Positions 1-9,966 of a stretch of 64,000 nt of DNA are shown in pieces. A program made the translations under genes and the position numbers. This stretch comes from Desulfuromonas acetoxidans DSM 684 (GTDB lineage Bacteria; Desulfobacterota; Desulfuromonadia; Desulfuromonadales; Desulfuromonadaceae). The notes under the pieces were generated by a model, which was not told where the DNA came from, did no database searches, and saw only the letters and a list, made by a program, of their open reading frames with translations. Position 1 is the first letter of the stretch; every line of letters begins with the position of its first letter. The DNA lies in the NCBI RefSeq assembly GCF_000167355.1, contig NZ_AAEW02000006.1, forward strand, positions 62,001 through 126,000, in the 5' to 3' direction.

Positions 1-1130
1 TCGCGGGCTCGCTGCAGATAACTGACGTGCCCGGCATGAAGCAGGTCAAAACAACCATTGGTAAAAACGACTTTTTTGCCGTGATTTCGTGCGTGATTGA
101 GGATATCAGAGAGATCTTGTGCCGCTTGAATCTTGTTTTCTTCAGGAAGACCATTTTGAGAAACTGCCTGCATAATCTCCCGACAGCTGACCGTTGATGT
201 CCCAACTTTGCCAACAACAATCCCTGCAGCGATATTGGCGATGGTTGCGGCCTGTTTCAATGAGAGTTTGGCGGCAAGTCCAATCCCGACTAGGGCCAGA
301 ACCGTGTCGCCGGCACCGGACACATCAAACACTTCCTGGGCACGGGTCGGCAGGTCGATTTGATCTCCCTGGCGCAGGAACAACGACATCCCCTCTTCAC
401 TCCGTGTCAAAACAAGGGCATCGAGGTCTGCCAGTTCAAGAAGCGTCTTCCCTGCAGCGGCAAGGCTGGCAGAATCCTCAATTTTAACCCCGGAAGCTTC
501 GGAAGCTTCCGAGCGATTTGGCGTTAAGAGGGTGGCGCCCCGATAGCGACGATAATCGACCCCTTTCGGATCGACAACGACGGGAACACCGCGTTTTCTC
601 CCCGCCTGGAGAACACAACTCAAAACATGATCGGTAAGAACACCTTTGCCGTAATCGGATAGAAAGACAACATCGGCAGAGTCCAACCGTGCAACAATTT
701 CTGCAACAAGCTGCTTTTCCATCTCTTGACCAAGTGGCTGGCGACTCTCCCGGTCAATACGCAGCATCTGTTGATTACTGGCGAGAATACGTGTTTTGCG
801 ACTGGTCTTGCGGTCAACATCAAACAATGCGCCGTCAACATTAACACCGGCCTGTTCCAATTGTTGCAACAGATGACGCCCGTCCGCATCATCACCCAGA
901 ACCGAACAAACCTGCACCTGACAGCCCAAAGCACGCAGATTATTCACCACATTACCAGCACCACCCAGGCGCAGGTCATCCTGAGAAATATCAACGACCG
1001 GCACCGGAGCTTCTGGAGAAATTCGTCCAGTCTTCCCCCATAAGTATTCATCTAGCATCAAGTCGCCAACCACCAAGGTTCGCAATTGAGGCAACATTTC
1101 CATAAAATCCTGAATCTGATCTTCAGTCAT
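1..1130 (-). CDS. hldE: Bifunctional heptose-7-phosphate kinase / heptose-1-phosphate adenylyltransferase HldE (3' end cut by window)
   Basis: HldE phosphorylates D-glycero-D-manno-heptose 7-phosphate at C1 and later adenylylates heptose 1-phosphate, giving the ADP-heptose used by WaaC/WaaF. The visible 376 residues start at the ATG at 1130. They hold a ribokinase/PfkB domain with GGAGN near residues 56-60 and the second PfkB signature VSGAGDT near 268-276. The beginning of the nucleotidyltransferase domain follows, with [10 protein letters not shown] near 357-368; this is the HxGH-type nucleotide-binding loop, and the window edge cuts just after it. The full family length is about 480 residues, so about a quarter is missing. 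The gene is divergent from the epimerase gene at 1457. The heptose transferases that use its product are encoded at 17.6-19.8 kb. The assignment is secure from motifs and domain order. Confidence 0.95.
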   Translation of the reverse strand, partial: MTEDQIQDFMEMLPQLRTLVVGDLMLDEYLWGKTGRISPEAPVPVVDISQDDLRLGGAGNVVNNLRALGCQVQVCSVLGDDADGRHLLQQLEQAGVNVDGALFDVDRKTSRKTRILASNQQMLRIDRESRQPLGQEMEKQLVAEIVARLDSADVVFLSDYGKGVLTDHVLSCVLQAGRKRGVPVVVDPKGVDYRRYRGATLLTPNRSEASEASGVKIEDSASLAAAGKTLLELADLDALVLTRSEEGMSLFLRQGDQIDLPTRAQEVFDVSGAGDTVLALVGIGLAAKLSLKQAATIANIAAGIVVGKVGTSTVSCREIMQAVSQNGLPEENKIQAAQDLSDILNHARNHGKKVVFTNGCFDLLHAGHVSYLQRAR

Positions 1131-1456
1131 CACAATCCTGTTTCATACCTTTAACTTAAAATATTTCAACAAAGGTCACAAAATATAACCCGTTTCCTAC
1201 ACCAACATCAAGCGGGAAAACGATCTTTCCCAATAATCGGTCAACAAAATTTACACACTAAAAAAACTTATCTAATCAACTAGATAGACATCCATAAGAA
1301 GACAATCAGACCGACAAAGTTTATTAAAGAACGTCATGCCACATTCATTCAAAACAACTAAGAGAGCGATATGATTTAAAATTTCAAATACAGCTCAATT
1401 CGTGTATCCTTTGTTACTCTTTCCCCACTATGTAATACCAACGGAGGACACATCGT
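1131..1456. other. AT-rich divergent intergenic region hldE / epimerase
   Basis: This 326-bp gap lies between divergently transcribed genes and is clearly more AT-rich than its surroundings. On the minus strand a sigma70-like pair can be read: TTGATG (1206-1211) and TATATT (1182-1187), spaced 18 bp, about 50 bp upstream of the hldE start. On the plus side only the ribosome-binding site GGAGGA just before 1457 is convincing. No conserved small ORF is apparent. Confidence 0.5.
1182..1211 (-). promoter_or_regulatory. Possible sigma70 promoter for hldE
   Basis: On the minus strand TTGATG (-35) and TATATT (-10) are separated by 18 bp and point at the hldE start at 1130. Both hexamers keep the most conserved positions. 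The region is AT-rich, so a chance match is possible. Confidence 0.4.
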
Positions 1457-2389
1457 ATGCACATTATCATTACCGGAGGTGCAGGCTTTATCGGGTCACA
1501 TCTGACTGAAATGCTTCTTGATCAGGGGCACAGTGTTACCGTCATTGATAATTTCTCCACAGGAAAACGATCCAACCTCCCGGGAAGCTCGAACCATTTA
1601 ACAGTACACGAGTTGGATATTTGCAATTTTGAGGGCGTTCTGAACCACACGAAAGGTGCAGATGCCATCGTCCACCTTGCCGCCATTGCTTCAGTTCAAG
1701 CCTCGGTTGAAGCGCCACGCGAAACACACGCCATCAACCTGGATGGAACAATCAATATGCTCGAAGTCGCAAGGATACACGACATTTCGACATTTGTCTT
1801 TGCCTCTTCCGCCGCTATTTACGGCAACAACCAACAGCTCCCCCTCAAAGAAGACACACCGCCGGCACCATTAACGCCTTACGCCGTCGACAAACTTGGT
1901 TCGGAATATTACATTGATTTTTACTGTCGCCAATTCAAACTGAAAACAACCACCTTCCGTTTTTTCAATGTGTACGGCCCCCGTCAGGACCCCAGCTCAC
2001 CCTATTCAGGCGTCATCAGCATTCTCATGGACCGTGCACAAAACAAACGCCCCTTTACCGTCTTTGGTGATGGCTTGCAGAGCCGGGATTTTATCTTTGT
2101 TAAAGACTTGGTTGAAATTCTCTGCAAAGCCGCCACCCAACAAGCACCATCCGGTAACACCATCAACCTGGGCAATGGAATACAAACAACACTTCTGGAA
2201 TTACTGAGCACGGTGGAATCCCTATCAAACCACAAGCTTGACACCTCTTTTGAGGAGCCACGACCTGGCGATATCAAACATTCCTGCGCGGACAATACTC
2301 GCCTCAGACAATTATTTTCCTATACACCAAAAACCAACATTGCCGAAGGCCTTAAACAGATTTGGGACTATGAGGAGCTAACTCCGTGA
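1457..2389 (+). CDS. NAD-dependent sugar-nucleotide epimerase/dehydratase (GalE-like extended SDR)
   Basis: This is a 310-residue extended short-chain dehydrogenase/reductase. The N-terminal dinucleotide motif GGAGFIG is at residues 7-13, the Ser-rich strand SSAAIYG at 117-123, and the catalytic pair Tyr142/Lys146 lies in PYAVDK. These features and the length fit UDP-hexose 4-epimerases (UDP-glucose or UDP-GlcNAc). The C-terminal half has the usual FNVYGPRQ and GDGLQSRDFIFVKD segments. The protein probably supplies an epimerised UDP-sugar to the surrounding LPS genes. A strong ribosome-binding site (GGAGGA) precedes the ATG. The exact substrate cannot be told from the sequence, so no gene symbol is given. 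Confidence 0.85.
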   Translation: MHIIITGGAGFIGSHLTEMLLDQGHSVTVIDNFSTGKRSNLPGSSNHLTVHELDICNFEGVLNHTKGADAIVHLAAIASVQASVEAPRETHAINLDGTINMLEVARIHDISTFVFASSAAIYGNNQQLPLKEDTPPAPLTPYAVDKLGSEYYIDFYCRQFKLKTTTFRFFNVYGPRQDPSSPYSGVISILMDRAQNKRPFTVFGDGLQSRDFIFVKDLVEILCKAATQQAPSGNTINLGNGIQTTLLELLSTVESLSNHKLDTSFEEPRPGDIKHSCADNTRLRQLFSYTPKTNIAEGLKQIWDYEELTP

Positions 2390-2716
2390 GTCTTTTGACC
2401 ACAGATATACACAGACCACTTCAGACAAAACCACAAACAGCCCAAAGCAATTTCACCACTGAGATGATTATATACCTCCCAATAATTTTGATTTCACCTT
2501 GCGACCTCTGTAACTCCAGGGCTCACAGATTTACGGATTTCATTCTGCCTATTCTGAACATCCCTGTTCATTCAGCCTTTGACGTTAAAACTCGTCCGCT
2601 CTTGTCCGTGGCTATAAAGAAAAACTTCAGTGGCTTGAAGAATTAACTCTGTGCTAACATAACTGACCGATTGATCGACACTTATCCAGTAAGGCTATTT
2701 TGCTCACAGGAGAACT
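2390..2716. other. Intergenic stretch with no supportable gene
   Basis: This region is about 330 bp between the epimerase and the short ORF at 2717. It contains degenerate phrases such as ACCACAGATATACACAGA and CTCACAGATTTACGGATTT, resembling the low-complexity CACAGA/CACGGA intergenic text common in several bacterial phyla. A similar phrase (CCACGGAGTCACCGAGACAC) occurs near 27500. An 86-codon GTG-initiated reading frame crosses it but has no recognisable protein character. No clear promoter or terminator was found. Confidence 0.5.
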
Positions 2717-2785
2717 ATGTCAATAATTCCCCACGCAAATAACATGCTTTCCCTCCAACGCCAGCCCAATAGTGATAAATCATGA
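2717..2785 (+). CDS. Candidate 22-residue leader ORF translationally coupled to the InaA-like gene
   Basis: A 22-codon frame starts with ATG at 2717 behind a good ribosome-binding site (AGGAGA, 5-6 bases upstream). It ends with a TGA at 2783-2785 that overlaps the ATG of the next gene (2782) as ATGA. The downstream gene has no clear ribosome-binding site of its own, so coupled translation is a reasonable inference. The peptide begins MSIIPHANNM, has no signal peptide or membrane segment, and matches no family I know. It could equally be a chance frame. Confidence 0.4.
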   Translation: MSIIPHANNMLSLQRQPNSDKS

Positions 2786-3576
2786 ATGAGACTTTGATTT
2801 ATCTCAATCCGGACTGGAAAAACATCCTTGAAGACAGCAACTTGGGGACGTTTGAACAACTCTGGAAACTGAAGCTTACCGCGGTAGACGAAGGCAATGT
2901 CGGACGAGGCAAAAACGGCTGGAGTAAAGTCTGTATTTTTTCCTTTAAAGACGACAAACAACAGCAACACACCGTAGTCATCAAACGTCAAAGCAACTAT
3001 CGCAGCCATACTTTGCGCCACCCACTTATTGGCGTTCCGACCTTTCTCAAGGAAATGGAGAGTATCCGCCGCTATGAACAGGCAGGCATCCCTGCCCTGA
3101 AGGCTGTTTACTGCGCAACCAGAAAAATCAACGGTGAACTTCAAGCGATTTTGATTACAGAATTTCTCAGCGGCTATCAGCCCCTTGAGCTCATCCTTGA
3201 AAACTGGCATGAGCAGGGTCGACCAAAGCGTCAGAATTGTATGGCCATCGCAAAAGCCTGCGGCTCACTGGTTGGGACACTGCACGAACAAGGGCTGGAA
3301 CATCGATGTTTGTTCCCCAAACACATCTTTATGCGAATTGATAAAGACTGTGTCGATGCTCGTTTAATTGATCTGGAAAAAACACGCTGGCGCCCCTGGT
3401 TTGAAGCCCGTCGGGTGCGCGACCTCACCGCACTCGCCCGGCGCAGTAAGCATGTTGCCAACCGCGAGCGGATGTTTTTTTTACACGCCTATTTCGGGAT
3501 AACTAAACTCGATGCTCGTGCCAAGCAGTTGTGGCGTGAGGTCGCGAAGCGTATCGACAAAAAACGGCGCGGATGA
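2782..3576 (+). CDS. InaA-family lipopolysaccharide kinase-like protein
   Basis: This 264-residue protein has the layout of the InaA/WaaP (PF06293-type) kinase-like family. A nucleotide-anchoring lysine is in VVIKRQ (K68), the loop HRCLFPKHIF at 174-183 takes the place of the HRD loop, and LIDLEK (D197) is the metal-binding segment. Cys replaces the usual catalytic Asp in HRD. I recall a Cys-Leu-x-Pro-Lys-His form as typical of the InaA subgroup rather than damage, so activity is uncertain. Its location among core-LPS and decoration genes suggests a role in phosphorylating, or chaperoning phosphorylation of, the inner core. Translation probably depends on the coupled short ORF at 2717. Confidence 0.75.
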   Translation: MNETLIYLNPDWKNILEDSNLGTFEQLWKLKLTAVDEGNVGRGKNGWSKVCIFSFKDDKQQQHTVVIKRQSNYRSHTLRHPLIGVPTFLKEMESIRRYEQAGIPALKAVYCATRKINGELQAILITEFLSGYQPLELILENWHEQGRPKRQNCMAIAKACGSLVGTLHEQGLEHRCLFPKHIFMRIDKDCVDARLIDLEKTRWRPWFEARRVRDLTALARRSKHVANRERMFFLHAYFGITKLDARAKQLWREVAKRIDKKRRG

Positions 3577-3610
3577 GTTTTTTTAAAAACCGTCTCTGGC
3601 ATTTTGCAAA

Positions 3611-3629
3611 CAACCCGAATAACGGGTTG
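3611..3629. other. Perfect 7-bp hairpin between two kinase-like genes
   Basis: CAACCCG and CGGGTTG flank a 5-base loop (AATAA). No T-run follows, so this is not a standard intrinsic terminator. It lies in the 152-bp gap between the InaA-like gene and the tandem-kinase gene. Confidence 0.3.
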
Positions 3630-3728
3630 AATACAGAGGTAGATTCACTGTTTAAGCTGTGTTAAAGTCGCGCCTCACTTTCGCCCCGACACAACCAGTG
3701 ACTGCATAAATAAACCAGACGGAAAGAG

Positions 3729-5144
3729 ATGACAGCCCTGCCCTACACCTGCCCGTTCTCCATCACCCTTGACCACGCCGATCACACTGAGATCGTTTGC
3801 CGGGAGGTCTTACGAGATTTACCGCAAAAACGTTGTGTGCTGCGCGGTGAATGGAATCAACGCCAAGTTCTGGTCAAACTGTTCCTTCATCCCGTGTCAG
3901 CCCATCGGCACTGGCTACGGGAAAAACAGGGCGTAGAACGACTCATCGATGCAGACCTGACAACACCGCCCCTTCTGTTTAGCGGCAAACTGACAGATCA
4001 AACCCCAGTACTGGTTTTTGAATTCATACCCCAGGCCTTTTCTGCTTTGCATCTATGGCCACACTGCAGCAACGATACGGAGCGCCTGACACTACTCAAT
4101 AACTTGACGATGGAAATCGCTCATCAGCATGCTCACGGCATCTGGCAGAAAGATCTCCACTTGGGCAACTTTCTCATCGCCGAAAAAACAATTTACACCA
4201 TTGATGGCGACGCCATTGACGGGAAGAGTGACAAAACGGCATTAGGCCCTGAACGGAGTGCAGACAACCTGGCTTTGTTCCAGGCTCAAATCGCGCCCCA
4301 CTTTGACCATCTTTTTTCATCCGTTGTACAACATTACATGGGGCAGCGTCAGTTCCCCGCACAATGGCAACACCAGTTTAACCAGCAAGTAGTTCGTCAG
4401 CGGCAAAAAAGGCGCCTTAAATACGTGGCCAAATCATTCCGCAGCTGCAGCGAATTTTTCCGCAGTCGGCACAATAACCTCGAAATGATTCAACGCCGTG
4501 ATGCTTCTGCCGCTTTTATCGATCAATTCAAGGCCCATCCTGACCAGATCGTTGCATCCGGCACACTATTGAAAGACGGCAACAGCGCCACCGTGGTTCG
4601 ACTGACAACACCCGACGGTGATTGGGTGATCAAGCGCTACAATATCAAAAATCTCTGGCATGGCCTCAAACGCTGCCTGCGGCGTACCCGCGCCTCTGTC
4701 TCATGGGGAAACGCCCACCGCTTGAAGATCAGCGGAATATCAACTCCTTCAGCCATTGCCATGGCCGAAAAACGGTTTGGCCCTTTGCGCCTAACAGGGT
4801 ATTATGTGTGCGACTTTGTTGAGGGCGAGGATGTTGCCGCTTATTTTGCCGACGGAAACGAACCAAGCGAATCGCAACTCGACACGGCAAACCGGCTGGT
4901 CGAGTTATTCCGCATCTTTCTCCAGCTCGGCATTGTTCACGGAGACTGTAAAGCCACCAATTTTCTGGTGACGGATCAGGGTATTGCCGTTATTGATCTT
5001 GATGCCATGTGGGAACCCAAATCCCACAACCGTTTTAACAAGCTATACCGGCGTGATCGCAACCGTTTTCTGCGCAACTGGAAAACAGACTCTGCATTGT
5101 ATCGCTGGTTTGACCGTCATCTACCACAGCCGGATGACATCTGA
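3729..5144 (+). CDS. Tandem-domain kinase-like protein of the LPS locus
   Basis: This 471-residue protein is about twice the length of a single LPS-kinase domain and contains two kinase-like modules. Module 1 has the lysine in VLVK (K50), a catalytic-loop-like segment KDLHLGNFLI (D142, N147) and TIDGD (D159). Module 2 has VIKRY (K302), HGDCKATNFLV (D406, N411) and VIDLD (D423). Both keep the Lys, loop Asp/Asn and metal Asp, so both could be active. A basic linker (about 215-255) joins them. No signal peptide or membrane segment is seen, so it should act on the cytoplasmic side. It lies between the InaA-like gene and the carbamoyltransferase, suggesting core-sugar phosphorylation. Pseudomonas core-LPS loci also combine several kinases with a carbamoyltransferase. 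Substrate unknown. Confidence 0.75.
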   Translation: MTALPYTCPFSITLDHADHTEIVCREVLRDLPQKRCVLRGEWNQRQVLVKLFLHPVSAHRHWLREKQGVERLIDADLTTPPLLFSGKLTDQTPVLVFEFIPQAFSALHLWPHCSNDTERLTLLNNLTMEIAHQHAHGIWQKDLHLGNFLIAEKTIYTIDGDAIDGKSDKTALGPERSADNLALFQAQIAPHFDHLFSSVVQHYMGQRQFPAQWQHQFNQQVVRQRQKRRLKYVAKSFRSCSEFFRSRHNNLEMIQRRDASAAFIDQFKAHPDQIVASGTLLKDGNSATVVRLTTPDGDWVIKRYNIKNLWHGLKRCLRRTRASVSWGNAHRLKISGISTPSAIAMAEKRFGPLRLTGYYVCDFVEGEDVAAYFADGNEPSESQLDTANRLVELFRIFLQLGIVHGDCKATNFLVTDQGIAVIDLDAMWEPKSHNRFNKLYRRDRNRFLRNWKTDSALYRWFDRHLPQPDDI

Positions 5145-5221
5145 GTTTTTTGCAAAAGCCTCAGAAGATATAAAATTAACACGGCACCGCTTACGCTGTC
5201 GTGACGATGGAGATAATACTC

Positions 5222-6949
5222 ATGCCCAAAGTAATTCTTGGACTCTCTGGAGCACTGACCCACGATCCCTCTGCAGCACTGTACATTGACGACAAATTGG
5301 TCGCAGCAGCGGAAGAGGAACGCTTTCTTCGCGATAAACACGCCAAAAACCGCATGCCCCTCGAAGCGACAAAATTCTGCCTCGACTTTGCCGGCATCAA
5401 ACCTGAGGACGTTGACATTGTCGCATTTCCGTTCAGTGAAATCGGTCTGGATCGCCCGGACCGCTGGCACTATGCCAAACGCTACTGGTATGCGCCCGAT
5501 CGCGCCCTGACGGCCCTGGTCAACGGTAACCGTCGTTACCATCGCAACATTGCCAATGTTAAAAACATGCTGCAACAGATCGGCATCCGCTGGGACGACA
5601 TTGAATTTGTTCCGGTTGAGCACCATCTGGCGCACGCCAGCAGTGCCTACCACTTGAGTGGCTTCAAAGGCAAAACCGCGATTCTCGGGATCGACGGCAA
5701 AGGGGAATACGCCACCACCTTTTTCGGTTATGGTGAAAACGGCAAGATTCACAAGATCAAGGAATTTTACGACCCCGACTCTCTCGGTGGTCTGTACGGT
5801 GCCATGACTGAATATCTTGGGTTTGAAATGCTCGACGGCGAGTTTAAAGTGATGGGCATGGCCCCTTACGGTGACCCAAAGAAATATGACTTCTCGCGGC
5901 TGGCCAAATTTGAAAACGGCGAATTAACTGTCAACACCGAACTGGTCAACACGGTGGGTTGGCGCCGCTACAAGGAAGACGGCAAAGGCTACTACTTCAG
6001 CCCCAAGCTGATCGACTGGCTCGGTCCCAAACGTCAAGGCGACAACGCCGATGAGCCTTACATCGACTATGCTGCCTGTATTCAGGGGCTGTTCGAGAAA
6101 CTGTCTCTGGAGATGATCGACTACTATTTGAAGGACATCCTTCAGGAGACCGGCCAGCTGTGTTTTGCCGGTGGCAGCGCACTCAATGTCAAGCTCAACC
6201 AGTACATCATGGATCTGCCTTATGTGAAGGAGCTGTTCGTCCAGCCTGCAGCCTCCGATGCCGGCACCGCTATCGGTGCGGCCTCTTATGCGGCACATCT
6301 GCATGGTATTCAGGTGGAGAAGCTCAAGCACGTTTATCTCGGCCCCCAGTACACCAACGAGGAATGTATTGCCGCCTGTGAAGCCCATCCCGAAAAGCCC
6401 CAATGGGAAAAAATCGACAACATTCCCGAAACCGTGGCCGAGATTCTGACACAGGGCCAACCCGTCGCCTGGTTCCAGGGCCGCATGGAATTTGGCCCGC
6501 GTGCACTGGGTTGCCGCAGCATTCTCGGCTGCCCGAGCGTACCCGGCGTGGCAGACCGCATCAACGAACAGATAAAGTACCGCGAGCGCTGGCGGCCCTT
6601 CTGCCCCAGTGTCCTCGACACTGTTGCCGAAGACCTGCTGCAAACCGACCATCCCGCGCCCTATATGACCTTTACCTTCAAGGTCAACCCGGCCTGGAAT
6701 GAGCGCATTCCCGAGGTTATTCACGAAGACGGGACATCACGTGCCCAGGTTGTGACGGAAGATACCAATCCCCGCTACTACGCCCTTCTCAAGGAGCTGG
6801 AAAAACGTACCGGAAATGGTGTTGCCCTCAATACCTCCCTCAACCGCCGTGGTGAGCCGATGGTATGTGCGCCAGAAGATGCGCTGAATATGTTTTACGG
6901 TTCAGATTTACCTTATCTTGTCATGGAAGACATTCTGGTGCGCAAATAA
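5222..6949 (+). CDS. NodU/TobZ-family O-carbamoyltransferase
   Basis: Family members transfer a carbamoyl group from carbamoyl phosphate, via carbamoyl-AMP, to a sugar hydroxyl. The 575 residues match the usual length. The N-terminal Kae1-like domain carries the metal site HHLAH (about 134-138). The C-terminal region has the characteristic [17 protein letters not shown] segment and, near the end, [13 protein letters not shown] chose the ATG at 5222 because GGAG sits 9 bases upstream; a GTG at 5201 in the same frame lacks this. In Pseudomonas aeruginosa the related WapO carbamoylates inner-core heptose. With LPS kinases immediately upstream and hldE nearby, a similar core decoration is the best inference here. 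O-chain carbamoylation is the alternative. Confidence 0.88.
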   Translation: MPKVILGLSGALTHDPSAALYIDDKLVAAAEEERFLRDKHAKNRMPLEATKFCLDFAGIKPEDVDIVAFPFSEIGLDRPDRWHYAKRYWYAPDRALTALVNGNRRYHRNIANVKNMLQQIGIRWDDIEFVPVEHHLAHASSAYHLSGFKGKTAILGIDGKGEYATTFFGYGENGKIHKIKEFYDPDSLGGLYGAMTEYLGFEMLDGEFKVMGMAPYGDPKKYDFSRLAKFENGELTVNTELVNTVGWRRYKEDGKGYYFSPKLIDWLGPKRQGDNADEPYIDYAACIQGLFEKLSLEMIDYYLKDILQETGQLCFAGGSALNVKLNQYIMDLPYVKELFVQPAASDAGTAIGAASYAAHLHGIQVEKLKHVYLGPQYTNEECIAACEAHPEKPQWEKIDNIPETVAEILTQGQPVAWFQGRMEFGPRALGCRSILGCPSVPGVADRINEQIKYRERWRPFCPSVLDTVAEDLLQTDHPAPYMTFTFKVNPAWNERIPEVIHEDGTSRAQVVTEDTNPRYYALLKELEKRTGNGVALNTSLNRRGEPMVCAPEDALNMFYGSDLPYLVMEDILVRK

Positions 6950-6990
6950 CAGCCTTACAAATAGGCATGTTTTTCGGAAGAAAAGAACGC

Positions 6991-8067
6991 ATGAAGCTAC
7001 TCATTACAGGCGGTGCCGGTTTTATCGGCTCCGCCGTTATTCGTCATATTATTCATTCAACTCACGACCACATTGTCAATGTTGACAAATTAACCTATGC
7101 GGGCAACCTTGAATCGTTACGTGAAGTTGACGGCAACGAACGTTACCAGTTTGAACAGGTTGACATCTGTGACAGGAAAGAGCTCGACCGTGTCTTTCAT
7201 CAGCACCAACCGGATGCAGTAATGCATCTGGCAGCAGAAAGCCATGTCGATCGCTCAATTGATGGCCCGGCAGCTTTTATTGAAACCAATATTGTCGGTA
7301 CCTACACCCTGCTGGAAGCCTCACGCGCCTACTGGAATAAACTTGATCCAGAGCACAAAAAGAATTTTCGTTTTCACCATATTTCAACGGATGAGGTCTA
7401 TGGCGATCTGCCCCACCCAAGCCAGGACCCGGAAGCCGAAAAGCATTTATTTACCGAGAAAGCCTCCTACGCTCCGAGTTCACCGTACAGTGCCAGCAAA
7501 GCCAGTTCGGATCATCTGGTTCGCGCCTGGCTGCGCACATATGGTTTACCCACTCTGGTCACCAACTGTTCCAACAATTACGGACCGTACCATTTCCCGG
7601 AGAAACTGATTCCACTGATGATCCTGAATGCCCTGGAAGGAAAATCTCTTCCCGTGTATGGCCAAGGAGATCAGATCCGTGACTGGTTGTATGTCGAAGA
7701 TCATGCCCGCGCTCTTTACAAAATCATTACTCAAGGCAAGATCGGCGAAACTTACAATATTGGTGGCCACAATGAACAACAAAATATTGAAGTGGTCACC
7801 TTGATCTGCGACCTTCTCGACGAACTGGCACCTTCAAAGCACAGCCCATATCGGTCACTCATCACCCATGTGCAGGATCGTCCGGGGCATGACAAACGAT
7901 ACGCTATCGACGCTGGCAAAATCGAACGGGAACTTGGCTGGAAACCTCAGGAAACATTTGCCTCGGGCATCCGCAAGACCATCCAGTGGTATCTCGATAA
8001 TCAGGCCTGGTGCCAGCACGTCCAGGACGGCAGCTATCAGCGGAAACGCTTGGGAACAGACCTCTAG
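6991..8067 (+). CDS. rmlB: dTDP-glucose 4,6-dehydratase
   Basis: RmlB converts dTDP-glucose to dTDP-4-keto-6-deoxyglucose. The 358-residue protein has GGAGFIG at residues 7-13, the [10 protein letters not shown] segment typical of RmlB, STDEVYGD near 130, the catalytic YSASK, and [18 protein letters not shown], which is diagnostic of the family. The start at 6991 is set by GGAAG 10-14 bases upstream and by alignment of the nucleotide-binding strand to the N-terminus; the frame is open further 5' inside the carbamoyltransferase gene. It is the first gene of the sugar-nucleotide operon continuing with rmlA, fdtA, fdtC and fdtB. Confidence 0.95.
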   Translation: MKLLITGGAGFIGSAVIRHIIHSTHDHIVNVDKLTYAGNLESLREVDGNERYQFEQVDICDRKELDRVFHQHQPDAVMHLAAESHVDRSIDGPAAFIETNIVGTYTLLEASRAYWNKLDPEHKKNFRFHHISTDEVYGDLPHPSQDPEAEKHLFTEKASYAPSSPYSASKASSDHLVRAWLRTYGLPTLVTNCSNNYGPYHFPEKLIPLMILNALEGKSLPVYGQGDQIRDWLYVEDHARALYKIITQGKIGETYNIGGHNEQQNIEVVTLICDLLDELAPSKHSPYRSLITHVQDRPGHDKRYAIDAGKIERELGWKPQETFASGIRKTIQWYLDNQAWCQHVQDGSYQRKRLGTDL

Positions 8068-8220
8068 CAGGCTGTTGAAAAACAGCTTGTGGAGCCCATG
8101 GACGGGCGACAAAAATCAAGAACAGGTCTTCATGCTTGATTTTGTAAGCAAGACGGAAATCGCATTTTCGGCTTACGCCGTTGAAAAGTCCCCGGATGGG
8201 ACTTTTCAACATCCTTCTAG
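8064..8220. repeat. Small inverted-repeat element (MITE/REP-like) between rmlB and rmlA
   Basis: The 168-bp gap between rmlB and rmlA is nearly filled by an element whose ends are imperfect inverted repeats (CTAGCAGGCTGTTGAAAA at 8064-8081 against 8203-8220). Inside its right half is a perfect 13-bp hairpin, GTTGAAAAGTCCC (8180-8192) with GGGACTTTTCAAC (8198-8210), and a 5-base loop. The rmlB stop codon lies within the left end. A close match to the left end (17 of 19 bases) occurs on the minus strand at 23552-23570, and a GTTGAAAA/TTTTCAAC hairpin occurs at 20157-20188. This points to a dispersed repeat family. No T-run follows the hairpin. Confidence 0.65.
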
Positions 8221-8235
8221 AATAAAGGTTGAACC

Positions 8236-9102
<867 letters not shown>

Positions 9103-9103
9103 C

Positions 9104-9505
9104 ATGTCCTTGACACAGATCATCAAATTCCCCACTCACAGTGATGAGCGCGGTTCGTTAATTGCCCTGGAGGGCAACGACATGATTCCGTTCGACATCA
9201 AGAGAGTTTATTATATCTTTGGAACTCAGAGTGGCGTCAGCCGAGGCTTTCATGCCCACGTCCATTTAAAACAGGTTGCCGTGTGTGTTGCAGGAAAATG
9301 CAAAATGCGCCTGGACAATGGTCGGGAGCAAGAAGAGATCTGGTTGGACTCTCCAGACAAAGGTCTGTTGATTGAAGGCTTAATCTGGCGGGAGATGCAC
9401 GAATTCAGCCCGGATTGCGTGTTGATGGTTTTCGCCAGTGAGTCCTATGATGAGAGTGACTATATTCGCAACTACACTGAATTTCTACGTCAGGCAGGAC
9501 TATGA
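9104..9505 (+). CDS. fdtA: dTDP-4-keto-6-deoxyglucose 3,4-ketoisomerase (FdtA/QdtA family)
   Basis: This small cupin enzyme (133 residues) moves the keto group of dTDP-4-keto-6-deoxyglucose from C4 to C3, so that a 3-amino group can be added. The N-terminal segment [15 protein letters not shown] and the cupin core [20 protein letters not shown], with clustered histidines, are typical of the WxcM-like/FdtA family. The ATG at 9104 lies directly after the rmlA stop. Frame extension into rmlA is possible but would add residues not found in the family. FdtA gives the galacto and QdtA the gluco product; the sequence does not tell me which, so the symbol indicates family. Confidence 0.87.
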   Translation: MSLTQIIKFPTHSDERGSLIALEGNDMIPFDIKRVYYIFGTQSGVSRGFHAHVHLKQVAVCVAGKCKMRLDNGREQEEIWLDSPDKGLLIEGLIWREMHEFSPDCVLMVFASESYDESDYIRNYTEFLRQAGL

Positions 9506-9966
9506 GCTTTATTCACAACACCGCTGACATCGCCCCCTGCTCAATCGGAGAAGGAACACGGGTCTGGCAGTTTGTCGTGATCCTCGAAGGAGCAACGATT
9601 GGCAAAAACTGCAACATCTGTGCGCAAACTCTGATTGAAGGTGATGTCGTGATCGGCGACAATGTTACGATCAAATCAGGCGTTCAACTCTGGGACGGCA
9701 CCCGCGTTGAAGACCATGCCTTTATCGGCCCAAACGCGACATTGACCAACGACCCATTCCCGCGCTCCAAAGAATATCCCGAAGTTTTTTCAGGGATCGT
9801 GATCAAGCATCACGCCAGTATTGGCGCGAATGCAACCCTGTTACCGGGAATCACCATTGGTGAATATGCCATGGTCGGGGCCGGAGCTGTCGTCACCAAA
9901 GATGTTCCAGCGCGCGCTGTTGTTGCGGGCAATCCAGCTCAAGTCATCAGGACGATTCCAGCATGA
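9502..9966 (+). CDS. fdtC: Left-handed beta-helix acetyltransferase for dTDP-3-amino-3,6-dideoxyhexose (FdtC/QdtC-like)
   Basis: A 154-residue hexapeptide-repeat protein, with repeats of the [LIV]-G-x4 type from about residue 16 to 145 (for example [38 protein letters not shown]). LTNDPFPRS near residues 75-83 is the loop seen in FdtC/QdtC-type N-acetyltransferases, with Asn and Asp at the active site. It would acetylate the 3-amino sugar using acetyl-CoA. The start ATG overlaps the fdtA stop (ATGA), and the end overlaps the fdtB start by 4 bases, indicating one translationally coupled unit. Confidence 0.85.
   Translation: MSFIHNTADIAPCSIGEGTRVWQFVVILEGATIGKNCNICAQTLIEGDVVIGDNVTIKSGVQLWDGTRVEDHAFIGPNATLTNDPFPRSKEYPEVFSGIVIKHHASIGANATLLPGITIGEYAMVGAGAVVTKDVPARAVVAGNPAQVIRTIPA

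Noticed and set aside
2386-2646. 86-codon GTG-initiated frame overlapping the epimerase stop, with GAGGAG upstream
   Set aside because: The GAGGAG is part of the epimerase coding sequence, the peptide has no family character, and the DNA looks like dispersed CACAGA-type intergenic text.
8180-8210. Intrinsic terminator after rmlB
   Set aside because: The 13-bp hairpin is strong but no T-run follows on the plus strand, and its sequence belongs to a dispersed repeat family.
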